Source: UBA830 sp038146925 (GTDB taxonomy: Bacteria > Pseudomonadota > Alphaproteobacteria > MPNO01 > UBA830). From it: a stretch of 64,000 nt of DNA. The stretch spans positions 1 through 64,000 of the forward strand of contig JAYQSP010000002.1 of NCBI GenBank assembly GCA_038146925.1, given 5' to 3'. A program made the translations under genes and the position numbers. The notes beneath the pieces were generated by a model that worked only from the letters and a program-made list of their open reading frames with translations, was not told where the DNA came from and ran no database searches. This document shows positions 1-9,426 of this stretch, one piece after another (position 1 is the stretch's first letter; every line of letters begins with the position of its first letter).

Positions 1-910
1 CGCGGATCAGGCGGACCAGTTCGCGGGCGTCGGCCGGCGTGTCGTTGACGCCTTTCAGCATGACGTATTCGAACGTGATGCGGCGCGAATTCTTTGCCGT
101 CGGATAAGCACGGCAGGCGTCCAGCAGCTCGGCGATGGGATACTTCTTGTTGATCGGCACGATTTCGTTGCGCAGATCGTCGTTCACCGCATGCAGCGAT
201 ATAGCCAGCTGCACGCCGAGATCCGCGCCCACCTGCGGAATCATCGGCACCACGCCGGCAGTGGACAGCGTGATGCGGCGGCGCGAGACGTTGATGCCTT
301 CCTCGTCCATGATGATGCGCAGCGCCTGGACGACGTTGTCGTAATTGTAGAGCGGCTCGCCCATGCCCATCATGACGATGTTGGTCAGGTGGCGCGGCTC
401 CTTCGAGGACGGCCATTCGCCGTAGGAATCGCGCGCCAGCATGAACTGGCCGACGATTTCGCCTGGCGTCAGGTTGCGGACCATGCGCTGGGTGCCGGTG
501 TGGCAGAACTTGCAGGTCAGCGTGCAGCCGACCTGGGACGAAATGCAGACCGCACCCCGGTCTTCCTCGGGGATATGCACCGCTTCCGCCATCTTGCCGT
601 CGGCAAAATTCATCAGCCATTTGCGCGTGCCGTCGGTCGAGGTCTGCTCGGTCGCGATCCCGGGGCGTGAAATGACGAATTTCTCCGCCAGTTCGGGCTG
701 CAAGCCTTTGGCGATGGTCGTCATCTCGGAAAAATCTCGCACGCCGTGGTGATAGATCCAGTGCCAGACCTGTTTCACCCGGAATTTGGGCAGGCCCATC
801 CCGGCGAAGACGGTTTCCATTTCGGCGCGCGACAGGCCGACCAGATCGATACGACCGTCTTTGTCGATAGCGGCGCCGCCGGGGGCAAGTGAATCTGCTG
901 TCGTTGACAT
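1..910 (-). CDS. rlmN: 23S rRNA (adenine-C2)-methyltransferase RlmN, 3' end cut off
   Basis: Radical-SAM enzyme that methylates C2 of A2503 in 23S rRNA and A37 in some tRNAs. The frame opens with ATG at 910 and runs off the left edge after about 303 codons, so the C-terminus is missing. The radical-SAM cluster motif C-x3-C-x2-C is at Cys129, Cys133 and Cys136, inside the RlmN-typical context GCTLTCKFCHTGTQ. Further family blocks are GMGEPLYNY (about residue 180) and LAISLHA. The DNA upstream is a 68-base divergent gap shared with the EamA gene starting at 979, so both promoters should lie there. The identification rests on motif order and the family-typical N-terminal WHWIY segment and is firm. 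Confidence 0.95.
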   Translation of the reverse strand, partial: MSTTADSLAPGGAAIDKDGRIDLVGLSRAEMETVFAGMGLPKFRVKQVWHWIYHHGVRDFSEMTTIAKGLQPELAEKFVISRPGIATEQTSTDGTRKWLMNFADGKMAEAVHIPEEDRGAVCISSQVGCTLTCKFCHTGTQRMVRNLTPGEIVGQFMLARDSYGEWPSSKEPRHLTNIVMMGMGEPLYNYDNVVQALRIIMDEEGINVSRRRITLSTAGVVPMIPQVGADLGVQLAISLHAVNDDLRNEIVPINKKYPIAELLDACRAYPTAKNSRRITFEYVMLKGVNDTPADARELVRLIR

Positions 911-978
911 GGCCGCAATATAGGCGCACCCATCGCCCGATCAACCGTGCATTCGCCGTCCGTCCGGAAAGCCGACCC

Positions 979-1845
979 ATGAACCTGTCGCCGACATTGC
1001 AGGGCATCCTCTGGATGATCGCCAGCACAACGAGCTTTTCGGCGATGATCATCGCCGTGCGTTACCTGTCGGACACCATCCCGCCCTTCGAACAGGTGTT
1101 CCTGCGCAGCGTCATCGGCCTGGCCATTACCCTGCCGACGGTGCTCGGCGTCCTCCGACAGGCATCGCGGACGTTCCGTCCCAATAAAATGGGCGGGCTC
1201 TATATGACGCGCGGGCTGTGCACGTTTACCGGCGTGTCGGCGTGGTTTTTCGCCATCGCCGCCATGCCGCTGGCCGAGGCCGTGGCGCTGCATTTCACCC
1301 TGCCGGTGTTCGGGCTGATCCTGTCGGCGCTGATCCTGCGCGAGCAGGTGACGCGGCACCGCTGGATGGCGGTCGTCATCGGCTTCATCGGCGTGCTGAT
1401 CATCCTGCGGCCTGGCATCGCGGTGTTCAACTACATGGCGCTGGCGGTGTTCCTGTCGGCGTTGGGCTATGCCGGCGGCGATATCTGCACCAAGATGCTG
1501 TCGCGCACCGAACCGTCGCGGCTGATCGTGCTCAATCTCAATATCTGGCTGATCCTGTTCGCCGCCGTCCCGACGGCGCTGGACTGGCACACGCCGGCGC
1601 TGTCCGACCTGCCGATGATCCTGGTGATGGGGATTACCGCTTGGGCGGCACATATGTGCCTGGCGCAGGCGATGAAATGCGCCGACGCCAGCGTCGTCAT
1701 CCCGTTCGAATTCGTGCGCCTGCCGATCACGGCGTTCTCGGCCTATGTGTTCTTTTCAGAAGTACCCGGGATATGGGCCATCATCGGCGCGGGCGTGATT
1801 TTCTTCGGCACATGGCGGCTCGCGACGAAGGAAGGCGGGCACTAG
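979..1845 (+). CDS. EamA/DMT-family transporter 1
   Basis: Inner-membrane drug/metabolite transporter of 288 residues, the usual size for the two-EamA-domain family, with about ten hydrophobic segments. I start at ATG 979 (MNLSPTLQGILW), because the in-frame sequence upstream is polar and lies over the rlmN start. The first EamA repeat ends in the family block GVLIILRPG followed by VFNYMALA, and the second ends in EVPGIWAIIGAGVIF. It is the first of seven family members in the window; its closest relatives by eye are the tandem set at 12.4-16.1 kb. The substrate cannot be read from sequence. Family members export amino acids, purines or other metabolites, or import them. Confidence 0.9.
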   Translation: MNLSPTLQGILWMIASTTSFSAMIIAVRYLSDTIPPFEQVFLRSVIGLAITLPTVLGVLRQASRTFRPNKMGGLYMTRGLCTFTGVSAWFFAIAAMPLAEAVALHFTLPVFGLILSALILREQVTRHRWMAVVIGFIGVLIILRPGIAVFNYMALAVFLSALGYAGGDICTKMLSRTEPSRLIVLNLNIWLILFAAVPTALDWHTPALSDLPMILVMGITAWAAHMCLAQAMKCADASVVIPFEFVRLPITAFSAYVFFSEVPGIWAIIGAGVIFFGTWRLATKEGGH

Positions 1846-1850
1846 CGTAT

Positions 1851-3062
1851 TTATTCCGCGGCCACCGTCCGGGCGTTGACCGACCGCATCCACCACACCG
1901 CGGCGACGACGATCAGGATCTGCGGCACGATGGCGATCATCACGGCGTTCCAGCCGATCTCGATCTGCAGGTAACCGGCGAAGAACGACGAGATCGCGGC
2001 CAGCATATAGGCGATGGTGTCGTTGGCGCCCTGGACCTTTCCTTTTTCTTCTTCCGTGTGGCACGTCACCAGCAGCGACGTGGAGCCGATCAGCATCAGG
2101 TTCCAGCCGGCCCCGATCGCCATGTTGGTGATGAAGAAATTGGCAAGCGTGATGCCGGTCAGCCCGGCGACGATGCCGATCGCGAACAGCCCGAAACCCA
2201 TCATGATGACGTTGAGGTTGCCGAACCGGCTGATCAGGTGTCCGGCGAAAAACGACGGCGCGAACATGGCGAACATGTGCCACTGGATGACGAACGGCAC
2301 GTCGGTTTCCAGGCCGCACAGCTTCATCGACAGCGGCGTCGCCGCCATCATCAGGATCATCCCGGCCCACGACACCGACGTTCCGATCGCCGCGACCACG
2401 AAGGCGGGCTGTTTCATGATCTGACCCAGCGGCCGGCCGGACGATTTCTTTTCCTTCCCGACTGCGGGCGCCGGTTTTTCCGGCTCCGGCATGCGCACGA
2501 ACTGGATCGTAATGGCAAACAGAATGGGCGTGACCGCGAGAATGATGTAGGTGGCGACGAACTGGGGCACCATCAGATTGGCGGTATTGCCAGCCAGTGT
2601 GCCGCCGACGAACGCAGCCAGAATGCCGCCGCCGATCACCCAGGAAATCGCCTTGGGCCGGAATTCGTCATCGGCCGCTTCGGCGGCGGCGAAGCGCAGA
2701 TACTGGTTGAAGGCATTGAACGCGCCGAAACAGGACGTGCCGGCGATGAACACCCAGAAATCGCCGATATAGAGGCCGGTCGTGCAGAAGGTGCAGCCGA
2801 GCAGCCCGAAGATCGAACCGATGGCGAACCCGCCGCGGCGGCCGTATTTTTTCATCAGCAGGGAAGCGGGCGTCGCGGCCAGCGCCGTCGCCACCCACAT
2901 AAAGGCGTGCGGCAGCGTCGCCAGCGACTTGTCTTCGAGGATCAGCAGCGACGCCAGCGCAGACACGCTGATCACCACGGTGACGCTGGTCTGCGCATAG
3001 CCCTGGCACAGCGACAGCAGCGCGACGTTGCGCTTCATATGGGGGATGGCGGCGGAGGTCAT
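1851..3062 (-). CDS. MFS transporter
   Basis: Major-facilitator-superfamily protein of 403 residues with about twelve hydrophobic segments and a charged central loop (residues about 205-225, rich in Glu, Lys and Pro), the usual boundary between the two six-helix halves. The loop between helices 2 and 3 has KKYGRRGGF, the degenerate MFS A-motif. It converges on the EamA gene, whose stop is 5 bases away. The start at ATG 3062 is preceded by a TGAGG-like ribosome site; a second Met at codon 9 is possible. No substrate is evident. Confidence 0.88.
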   Translation of the reverse strand: MTSAAIPHMKRNVALLSLCQGYAQTSVTVVISVSALASLLILEDKSLATLPHAFMWVATALAATPASLLMKKYGRRGGFAIGSIFGLLGCTFCTTGLYIGDFWVFIAGTSCFGAFNAFNQYLRFAAAEAADDEFRPKAISWVIGGGILAAFVGGTLAGNTANLMVPQFVATYIILAVTPILFAITIQFVRMPEPEKPAPAVGKEKKSSGRPLGQIMKQPAFVVAAIGTSVSWAGMILMMAATPLSMKLCGLETDVPFVIQWHMFAMFAPSFFAGHLISRFGNLNVIMMGFGLFAIGIVAGLTGITLANFFITNMAIGAGWNLMLIGSTSLLVTCHTEEEKGKVQGANDTIAYMLAAISSFFAGYLQIEIGWNAVMIAIVPQILIVVAAVWWMRSVNARTVAAE

Positions 3063-3106
3063 GGGCCTCAGTCTAACCGCCGCCGGTTAGGGGCGCTAGA
3101 TACCGA

Positions 3107-3607
3107 TTACTTGACCTTGCATGCGGTGCCGATGGCCTTGTGGGCGGCGGAGATGCCGGACAGCGAATAGGTGTCCTTCGTCTTCGTGCCGCGCGACGAG
3201 ACGCCGGTGACAATCATCTGCGATCCTGCCCGCATCGCCTGGACGATGGCCGCGTCGTCCTTCTTGTTCCGAGCCCAGGCGGTATCGGCGTTGGTGAACA
3301 GTTCGAATTTCCGCTTGCCGATCGCGACCTGCACGGCGCTGCCCTTCTTGAAGGTATAGCCGGCCGTGAACTGAACCTGGTTGGTCACCTTGTCGCCCGG
3401 AATGTGCGTCACCAGCGAATAGATGCGCCCACGCCGCTTGTATTTGCCTTCGTCCTTCACCGGTTCGCTGTAGATCCAGCAGGTGCGGGACTTGCCTTTA
3501 CCCTCGGCGTGGGCGGTCCAGTCCTTGAAACTGCCGATCTGTTTCGCCGACGCCGGCGATACCGCTATTACAATGCCGCCTACCACAGCGGGTACAAGAA
3601 ACTTCAT
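3107..3607 (-). CDS. Invasion-associated locus B (IalB) family protein
   Basis: Small secreted or periplasmic protein of 166 residues. Residues 1-21 form a signal peptide (MKFLVPAVVGGIVIAVSPASA) and the mature part begins KQIGSFKDWTAH, the IalB-family opening. The family-typical blocks follow: a single TCWIYSEP segment, GDKVTNQVQFTAGYTFKKGS, and a C-terminal TYSLSGISAAHKAI helix. ATG at 3607 is chosen; a GTG one codon upstream (3610) is equally well placed behind the GGAAGGA ribosome site. The first base of this ATG is the last base of the TGA stop of the RNA methyltransferase upstream, which implies translational coupling. IalB proteins are named after Bartonella invasion, but free-living alphaproteobacteria carry many and their role there is unclear. 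Confidence 0.85.
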   Translation of the reverse strand: MKFLVPAVVGGIVIAVSPASAKQIGSFKDWTAHAEGKGKSRTCWIYSEPVKDEGKYKRRGRIYSLVTHIPGDKVTNQVQFTAGYTFKKGSAVQVAIGKRKFELFTNADTAWARNKKDDAAIVQAMRAGSQMIVTGVSSRGTKTKDTYSLSGISAAHKAIGTACKVK

Positions 3608-4152
3608 CACGATCCTTCCGTTTTCGCAGGCCCCCGGCGGATGACCGGCGTCCCGAATACATGTTCCGGTAACGGTTCCGGGGTCGCCCCGGCCATCACC
3701 GGCCTGTTGGCGAACCGTCCCATCGACAGCATACGGTCATACATGACGATGCCGCCGGTGGTTGCAAGGTTGAGAGAGAATTTTGTCGGAATTTTGATCA
3801 GGTGGTCGCAGCAATCCGTCATTTCCTCGCTGAGGCCGACCCGCTCCATCCCCAGCACGTAGGCGGCGCGGCGCGGGTGGCGGAAACTCGGCAGATCGAT
3901 TGCCCGCTCGTCGATTTCGATCCCGACCAGCGCACAGCCTTCGGGCAGGCGCATCGACTCGATGGAATCGAATGGGTAGAACGGTACCTGACGGGGGGTA
4001 TCGGAGGTATCGGACGCGCTGCCGGCGACGTCGTAATTCGCGGCCACGGTAAAGACGAAACTTGCGCCGAACGCGTGGGCGGACCTGACCAGATTGCCGA
4101 CGTTGATGGGCTTGCTGACCCCTTCGATGCCGATGCCGAAATATCCCCGCAT
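3607..4152 (-). CDS. TrmH/SpoU-family RNA methyltransferase
   Basis: SAM-dependent 2'-O-ribose RNA methyltransferase of the SPOUT superfamily, 181 residues, about the size of a minimal single-domain member. All three SpoU motifs are visible: motif 1 NVGNLVRSAHAFGA (residues about 18-31) with the catalytic-type Asn and Arg, motif 2 VLGMERVGLS with its Glu, and motif 3 SLNLATTGGIVMYDR, which forms the trefoil-knot SAM pocket. The start at ATG 4152 (MRGYFGIG) fits the family N-terminus; sequence upstream in frame is not conserved-looking and would overlap the divergent methyltransferase gene. The RNA target is not identifiable. It is co-transcribed with the IalB-like gene. Confidence 0.88.
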   Translation of the reverse strand: MRGYFGIGIEGVSKPINVGNLVRSAHAFGASFVFTVAANYDVAGSASDTSDTPRQVPFYPFDSIESMRLPEGCALVGIEIDERAIDLPSFRHPRRAAYVLGMERVGLSEEMTDCCDHLIKIPTKFSLNLATTGGIVMYDRMLSMGRFANRPVMAGATPEPLPEHVFGTPVIRRGPAKTEGS

Positions 4153-4209
4153 GGCGGGCGATTCTACAGCCGGCTGGAAATCGCGCAAGTCTTTGGAGTA
4201 AAACGCTTT

Positions 4210-5445
4210 ATGAACGAAGATCTGCGCGAACAATACGAAAACTACCCCTACCCGCCCCGCGATGCGGCTGATGAGGCAAAACGCCTGATTACCGGCTCGC
4301 CCAGCCACATTGCCGAGATCGAACACCACATTTTTGCGGGCAACCGGCCCGATGGCGGAACCTTCCGCATCCTGGTGGCCGGCGGCGGCACCGGCGATGC
4401 CGCCGTGATGCTGGCGCAGCAGCATGCCAGCGCCGGAATCGATGCCGAGATCGTGCATCTGGACATTTCGGAGGCGTCGGCGGCCATCGCCAAAGCGCGG
4501 ATCGAGGCCCGCGGCCTGACGAACACCCGGTTCGTCCACGGCGCGATCGAGGCGATCCCGACACTGGACCTCGGGAAGTTCGATTACATCGACTGCTGCG
4601 GCGTGCTGCATCATCTGGAAGACCCGGTCGCCGGGCTCAATGCCCTGCGCGGCGCACTGAAACCGGCGGGCGGCATGGGCATCATGGTCTACGCGCCGCT
4701 GGGCAGAACCGGCGTCTATCACGCCCAGGCCATGCTGCAGATGATGGCCGGTACCGCACCTGATCCGGAACGGATCGACGTGGCGCGGCAACTGCTCGGC
4801 ACGCTGCCCGACTCAAACTGGCTGAAGCGCAACCCCCATGTCGGCGACCACATGGAGCTGGGCGACGCGGGCATATACGATCTGCTGCTGCACCGCCGCG
4901 ATCGCGCCTATTCGGTGCCGGAACTGGCGGGACTGCTGCAGCAGGGCGGCATGCGGCCGGTCAATTTCGTGGATCCGGCCCGTTACGAGCCCAGCGTCTA
5001 TCTGAACGACCGGGCGCTGGTCGACCGGCTGCGCCCGCTGAACTGGCTGCAACGCTGCGCCTTCGCGGAACTGCTGGCCGGCAACATGAAAACCCATATC
5101 GTCTATGCGGTACACGGCGACAACCAGACCAACACGCTGGCGGTGCCGGACAGTTTCGACGTCATTCCGGTGATGCGCGACGACGACGGCCCGGCGCTGG
5201 CCGGGCAGATCAAGCCGGGCATGTCGCTGAACGTGGATATGGAAGGGGTGAAGCTGTCCCTCCCGCTGCCCGAACAGGCCGCCGCGATCCTGGCGCGGAT
5301 CGACGGCAAACGGTCATTGACGGACATTCATGCCGCGATGGAGAACCCGCCGGACGCAAACAGCTTCAAACAGCAGTTCGAGCAGCTTTACAGCTCGTTC
5401 TACGGCATCAGCCGGATGTTTTTGCGGAAACCCGCCGCCACCTGA
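4210..5445 (+). CDS. Class I SAM-dependent methyltransferase with C-terminal extension
   Basis: Protein of 411 residues with a Rossmann methyltransferase domain. The SAM-binding motif I is LVAGGGTGDAAVMLA (residues about 55-69), an acidic end of strand 2 appears as VHLDIS, and motif IV-V is CCGVLHHLEDP. The C-terminal half (from about residue 250) resembles a small domain often found on such proteins and ends before a stop three bases short of the convergent sirtuin stop. ATG 4210 is used because the conserved MNEDLREQYENYPYPPRD segment begins there. It diverges from the TrmH-type gene with a 57-base gap. The substrate is unknown; protein or small-molecule methylation are both possible. Confidence 0.85.
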   Translation: MNEDLREQYENYPYPPRDAADEAKRLITGSPSHIAEIEHHIFAGNRPDGGTFRILVAGGGTGDAAVMLAQQHASAGIDAEIVHLDISEASAAIAKARIEARGLTNTRFVHGAIEAIPTLDLGKFDYIDCCGVLHHLEDPVAGLNALRGALKPAGGMGIMVYAPLGRTGVYHAQAMLQMMAGTAPDPERIDVARQLLGTLPDSNWLKRNPHVGDHMELGDAGIYDLLLHRRDRAYSVPELAGLLQQGGMRPVNFVDPARYEPSVYLNDRALVDRLRPLNWLQRCAFAELLAGNMKTHIVYAVHGDNQTNTLAVPDSFDVIPVMRDDDGPALAGQIKPGMSLNVDMEGVKLSLPLPEQAAAILARIDGKRSLTDIHAAMENPPDANSFKQQFEQLYSSFYGISRMFLRKPAAT

Positions 5446-5448
5446 TCG

Positions 5449-6198
5449 TCAGTTCACGTTGGCCGCTTCGCCCAGCGTCGGGCCGATTTCCCGGTTGAGA
5501 ACCAGATCGGCGATGCGGTCGAGGTCGGTCGGGTCGCGATTGACGATCACCAGCCCCGCATCGTTCTGTTTGGCCATCGCCGGGAAACCGGCCGCGGGAT
5601 ACACCACCAGCGACGATCCCACGGCGAGGAACAGATCGCAGGCGAGGGTTTCCTCCCGTGCCCGGTCCATGGGTCCTTCCGGCATCGCCTGCCCGAACGA
5701 GATGGTGGCGGTTTTCACGATGCCGCCGCAATCGTCACAGACCGGCAGGGTGTTGTCCGCTTCGAACGCGGCCCTGATCGGTTCCAGTTCGTAGCGGGCC
5801 GCACAGGACAGGCATGTCGCATAAGTGCCGTTGCCGTGCAGTTCGATCATCCTGTCATCGGGCACGCCGGATTCCTGGTGCAGCCCGTCTATATTCTGGG
5901 TGATCACGGCGCTGACCTTGCCGGTGCGCACCAGCTTGGCAACGGCGCGGTGGCCGCGATTGGGCTCGGCGCCGATCATGTCGCGGTCGATCTCGAACTT
6001 GCGGCGCCAGGCTTCGATGCGCGCATCGGCGGAGGCGACGTATTCGTCGAAATATATCGGCGTCGTCTGCGACCAGATACCGTTGGGGCTGCGGAAATCG
6101 GGAATGCCGGACTCGGTGGAGATGCCGGCGCCGGTGAACACCACCACGCGCGACGCCTCGTCGATCAGCCGGGCCAGCTGCTGAATGTCTTCGCTCAT
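5449..6198 (-). CDS. cobB: NAD-dependent protein deacylase, sirtuin family
   Basis: Sir2-family enzyme of 249 residues that removes acyl groups from lysine using NAD. The NAD-binding motif GAGIS is at residues 23-27, followed by GIPDFRS. The TQNIDGLH block is at 100-107 and the general-base histidine is His121 in HGN. The structural zinc is held by Cys129, Cys132, Cys154 and Cys157. GSSLVVYPA near 195 completes the cofactor site. Its start is 9 bases downstream of the RND pump stop on the same strand, so it is probably the last gene of the pump operon. Whether it prefers acetyl, succinyl or other acyl groups cannot be judged. Confidence 0.93.
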   Translation of the reverse strand: MSEDIQQLARLIDEASRVVVFTGAGISTESGIPDFRSPNGIWSQTTPIYFDEYVASADARIEAWRRKFEIDRDMIGAEPNRGHRAVAKLVRTGKVSAVITQNIDGLHQESGVPDDRMIELHGNGTYATCLSCAARYELEPIRAAFEADNTLPVCDDCGGIVKTATISFGQAMPEGPMDRAREETLACDLFLAVGSSLVVYPAAGFPAMAKQNDAGLVIVNRDPTDLDRIADLVLNREIGPTLGEAANVN

Positions 6199-6207
6199 AC
6201 CGACAGT

Positions 6208-9200
6208 TTACTCGGCGGCGACCGGTTCCGCACCCTCCGCCTTGCGCTGCTTGCGCCGTTCGATGACCCCGACGGTAATCGACATCATCGGCGGCACGAT
6301 CGCCATGGTGAGAACCGCCGACAGCGACAGGCCGCCGAGTACGACCGACCCCAGTCCGCGATAGAGTTCCGAGCCCGCGCCGGGAAACGCGACCAGCGGC
6401 AGCATGCCGAACACCGAAGTCAGGGTGGACATGAAGATCGGCCGGATACGGTTTTTCGTCGCGGTTTCGATCGCCGTGTTCGCGTCCATGCCGTCTTCGC
6501 GTATGTGGAACAGCGTCTGGTGGACCAGCAGGATCGCGTTGTTGACCACGATCCCGATCAGGATGACGAACCCGAGCATGGTCAGCATGTCGAGCGATTG
6601 CGGCACATATGTGTTAAGAAGCGCGAGACCGCCGAGACCGCCCGCCGCGGCGACCGGCACGGTCAGCATCACCACCCAGGGATAGAGAAAGCTCTCGAAC
6701 AGCACCGCCATCACCAGGAAGACGATCACCAGCGCCAGCAGCAGATCGAGCTGCATCTCGTTCCACGTGACGGCCAGCTTGTCGGCGCTGCCGCCGAGCC
6801 GGAAGCGTACTCCTTCCGGCAGTCCCTTTTCGCGCATGGGACCGAGGATTTTTTCCTCCAGCAGTTCCGCCGCCGCTTCCAGCGGAATGGAATCGTTGGG
6901 CACGACGCTGATGGTCATGGTGCGCGATCTGTCGATACGCTGGATTTCGGTCGGCCCCGTAGTTTCCCGGACATCCGCGAGATTGCCGACCGGCACGATC
7001 CGGCCGTCCGACGTCACCACCGGCAACGACCGGATCGACTGCGTGGACTCGCGTTCGAGGTCGGGGCCCTTCAGAGTCAGATCGATGCGCTTGCCGTCAA
7101 CCGTGACCTCCGCCACGCGGATACCGTCATTGAAGGCATCGATCGATTCACCCAGCTCCCGCGCTGTCAGTCCGTTATCGGATAAACGAACGCGATCCGG
7201 CGTGATCCGGACTTCGGGTTCGCCCAGCGTCAGCGCGGGCCTGGGGCGCACGCGATTGCCCTCGTTCGGCGGCAGGATGCTCCGGGCCGAGAAAAAGACT
7301 TCCCGTCCGACTTCGTAGATCGTCTCAAGGTCCGGGCCGGCGATTTCGATATCGATCGCGCGGCCGGACCCGATCGACCGGCCGAACAGCGACGGCTGGA
7401 ACATGAAGGCGAACACGCCGGGCTCCGCACGGGCCGGGCCTTCGATTATCGCTTCCAGTTCGCCCGCGCGCTGCGGATCGACATGGGTCGCGGCCATGAA
7501 CATGCGGCCGAGCCGTGCGACATAGAAGAACCGGTCTATTTTCTGGTCTTCCGCCTTGTTGATCTCGCCGTATTCGCCGCGGGACCAGTATTTCTTGGTC
7601 GCGTTGGCGACGTTGCGGGCGATGCCTTCGTTGGTGTCGAGGTTGTAACCGGCCGGCGGCATGACGATGCCGAACACGAGATTGCGGTTACCCTTGGGCA
7701 GATAATCCAGCTTCGGCATGATCAGGATCGAGATCGTCCCGGCAACCGTGACGATCAGCGCAACCAGGGAGACGGCGAAGAATTTCTGCCGCACGACGAA
7801 CTTCGCGTATCCGGTCCAGAAACGCGTGAACCAGGCGGCAAAATCGTCCAACATTGGAACGCGCAGTCCCTTGTTTTCCGACTTCACGCCGCCGAGCAAC
7901 CCGTTTGACAGTGCCGGAATCAGGGTCACCGCGACCAGCAGCGACAACAATACCGACACCGAAATCGCGACTGCGATATCGCGGAAGAGTTGGCCAACCT
8001 CCAGATCCATGATCAGGATGGGAATGAAAACCATCACCGTGGTCAGCGCCGAAACCAGCACCGCCGGCCACACCTGCTGGGCGCCGTAATAGGCGGCTTC
8101 GGCGCGGGACTTTCCTTCCTGGCGCAGGCGGAAAATGTTTTCCAGCACGACGATCGCGGCATCGACCACCATCCCGACGGCGAACGCAATCCCCGCCAGA
8201 CTGATAACGTTGAGCGACCGGCCGAGAACCGCCATCGCCACGAACGAGCCGACCACCGACACCGGGATCGCCATCGCGACCACCGCCGTCGGCCGCCACG
8301 ACCGCAGGAAAATCATCAAAACGATGATGGCGAGCACGCCGCCGTAGATGATGTTGGTCTGGACGAGATTGATCGACGCGTTGATGTAATCGGTTTCGTC
8401 GTAGACCTGTTCCAGTTTCAGGCCCTCCCGCCCAACGGGGCCGTCGGCCAGGCCTTGCACCACTTCGCGGACTTCGGCCATGGTCTTGATGACGTTTGCG
8501 CCCTGTTCGCGCGTTATATTAAAAGCCAGCGCCGGTTCGTTGAGCATCCGAAGACGCGCCTGGGCTTCCTTGTAGCCGATGGAGACCTGCGCGATATCTC
8601 GCACCACAACGCGGCCGATGCCCCGATTGCCGCCTTCGCCGTCGCTACGCAGGACGACTTCTTCGACCAGCTGCGTCGTGTTCAGGTCGCCTTCGGTGCG
8701 TACGACGTAGCGCCGCTTGCCTTCTTCGACATCGCCGCCGGTAATGGACGCATTCGCCGCCCGAAGCCGGCGCAGAACCTCGCTGACGGTCATGCCGTAT
8801 CGCGCCAGGGCTTCCGGCGTGATGGTGATCGACATTTCGCGTTCGGTTTCGCCGAAGATATTGACGCCGGCGACCCCGTCTATGCGTTCGATCCGCTCCT
8901 GGACGACATCGATCAGAAAATCGCCGTAGGAAGTCATCGTCCGGTTATTGCCTTCCTGCTTGGTGATGATGAACCAGGCGATGGCGTTGTCTTCGGTGCC
9001 GGACGTGGAGAGCACCGGTTCGTCGGCTTCTTCGGGATATCCGGATACGCGGTCGAGCCGGTTGGCGACCAGTAGCAGCGCGCGGTCGAAATTGATTTCG
9101 GGCCCGAATTCCAGGGTGATTTCGCCCCGGTTGCGGCGCGCCCGGGATTCCATCTTCTTGACGCCTTCGAGGCCTTTAAGCTCGTCTTCCTGGGGATTGA

Positions 9201-9390
9201 TGATTTCCCGTTCGACTTCCTGGGGTGCGGCGCCGGGCCAGTTCGTTTTGACGATGATGACCGGCTGGCGAACGTCCGGTGCCATCTGGATCGGGATACG
9301 CTGCATGGCGACATAGCCGAACAGCAGGATCATCAGCACCATTGCGACGATAGCGATGGGCCGTTCAATGGACAGTCTGATCAGGTTCAT
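6208..9390 (-). CDS. RND-family efflux pump permease subunit
   Basis: Inner-membrane proton-driven efflux permease of 1060 residues, full length for the AcrB/HAE1-like families: N-terminal helix (MNLIRLSIERPIAIVAMVLMI), periplasmic loop, helices 2-6, second periplasmic loop, helices 8-12. The helix-4 segment is GMVVDAAIVVLEN, so the second Asp of the AcrB Asp-Asp pair is Ala. The helix-10 segment is GIVVNNAILLVHQ, with Asn where AcrB has its proton-relay Lys. Helix 11-12 blocks such as RIRPIFMSTLTSVFGMLPL are typical. The matching membrane fusion protein is 36 bases upstream. No TolC-like outer-membrane gene is in the window. Substrates are unknown. Confidence 0.92.
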   Translation of the reverse strand: MNLIRLSIERPIAIVAMVLMILLFGYVAMQRIPIQMAPDVRQPVIIVKTNWPGAAPQEVEREIINPQEDELKGLEGVKKMESRARRNRGEITLEFGPEINFDRALLLVANRLDRVSGYPEEADEPVLSTSGTEDNAIAWFIITKQEGNNRTMTSYGDFLIDVVQERIERIDGVAGVNIFGETEREMSITITPEALARYGMTVSEVLRRLRAANASITGGDVEEGKRRYVVRTEGDLNTTQLVEEVVLRSDGEGGNRGIGRVVVRDIAQVSIGYKEAQARLRMLNEPALAFNITREQGANVIKTMAEVREVVQGLADGPVGREGLKLEQVYDETDYINASINLVQTNIIYGGVLAIIVLMIFLRSWRPTAVVAMAIPVSVVGSFVAMAVLGRSLNVISLAGIAFAVGMVVDAAIVVLENIFRLRQEGKSRAEAAYYGAQQVWPAVLVSALTTVMVFIPILIMDLEVGQLFRDIAVAISVSVLLSLLVAVTLIPALSNGLLGGVKSENKGLRVPMLDDFAAWFTRFWTGYAKFVVRQKFFAVSLVALIVTVAGTISILIMPKLDYLPKGNRNLVFGIVMPPAGYNLDTNEGIARNVANATKKYWSRGEYGEINKAEDQKIDRFFYVARLGRMFMAATHVDPQRAGELEAIIEGPARAEPGVFAFMFQPSLFGRSIGSGRAIDIEIAGPDLETIYEVGREVFFSARSILPPNEGNRVRPRPALTLGEPEVRITPDRVRLSDNGLTARELGESIDAFNDGIRVAEVTVDGKRIDLTLKGPDLERESTQSIRSLPVVTSDGRIVPVGNLADVRETTGPTEIQRIDRSRTMTISVVPNDSIPLEAAAELLEEKILGPMREKGLPEGVRFRLGGSADKLAVTWNEMQLDLLLALVIVFLVMAVLFESFLYPWVVMLTVPVAAAGGLGGLALLNTYVPQSLDMLTMLGFVILIGIVVNNAILLVHQTLFHIREDGMDANTAIETATKNRIRPIFMSTLTSVFGMLPLVAFPGAGSELYRGLGSVVLGGLSLSAVLTMAIVPPMMSITVGVIERRKQRKAEGAEPVAAE

Positions 9391-9426
9391 CGCCCTGCTC
9401 CGTGATTCCGGCGGCTGCTTGCCTGC

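Noticed and set aside
1218..3170. 650-codon open frame on the plus strand
   Set aside because: It overlaps the first EamA gene in another frame and is antisense to the MFS gene; its composition is Arg/Gly/His-rich with no domain, typical of shadow frames in GC-rich DNA.
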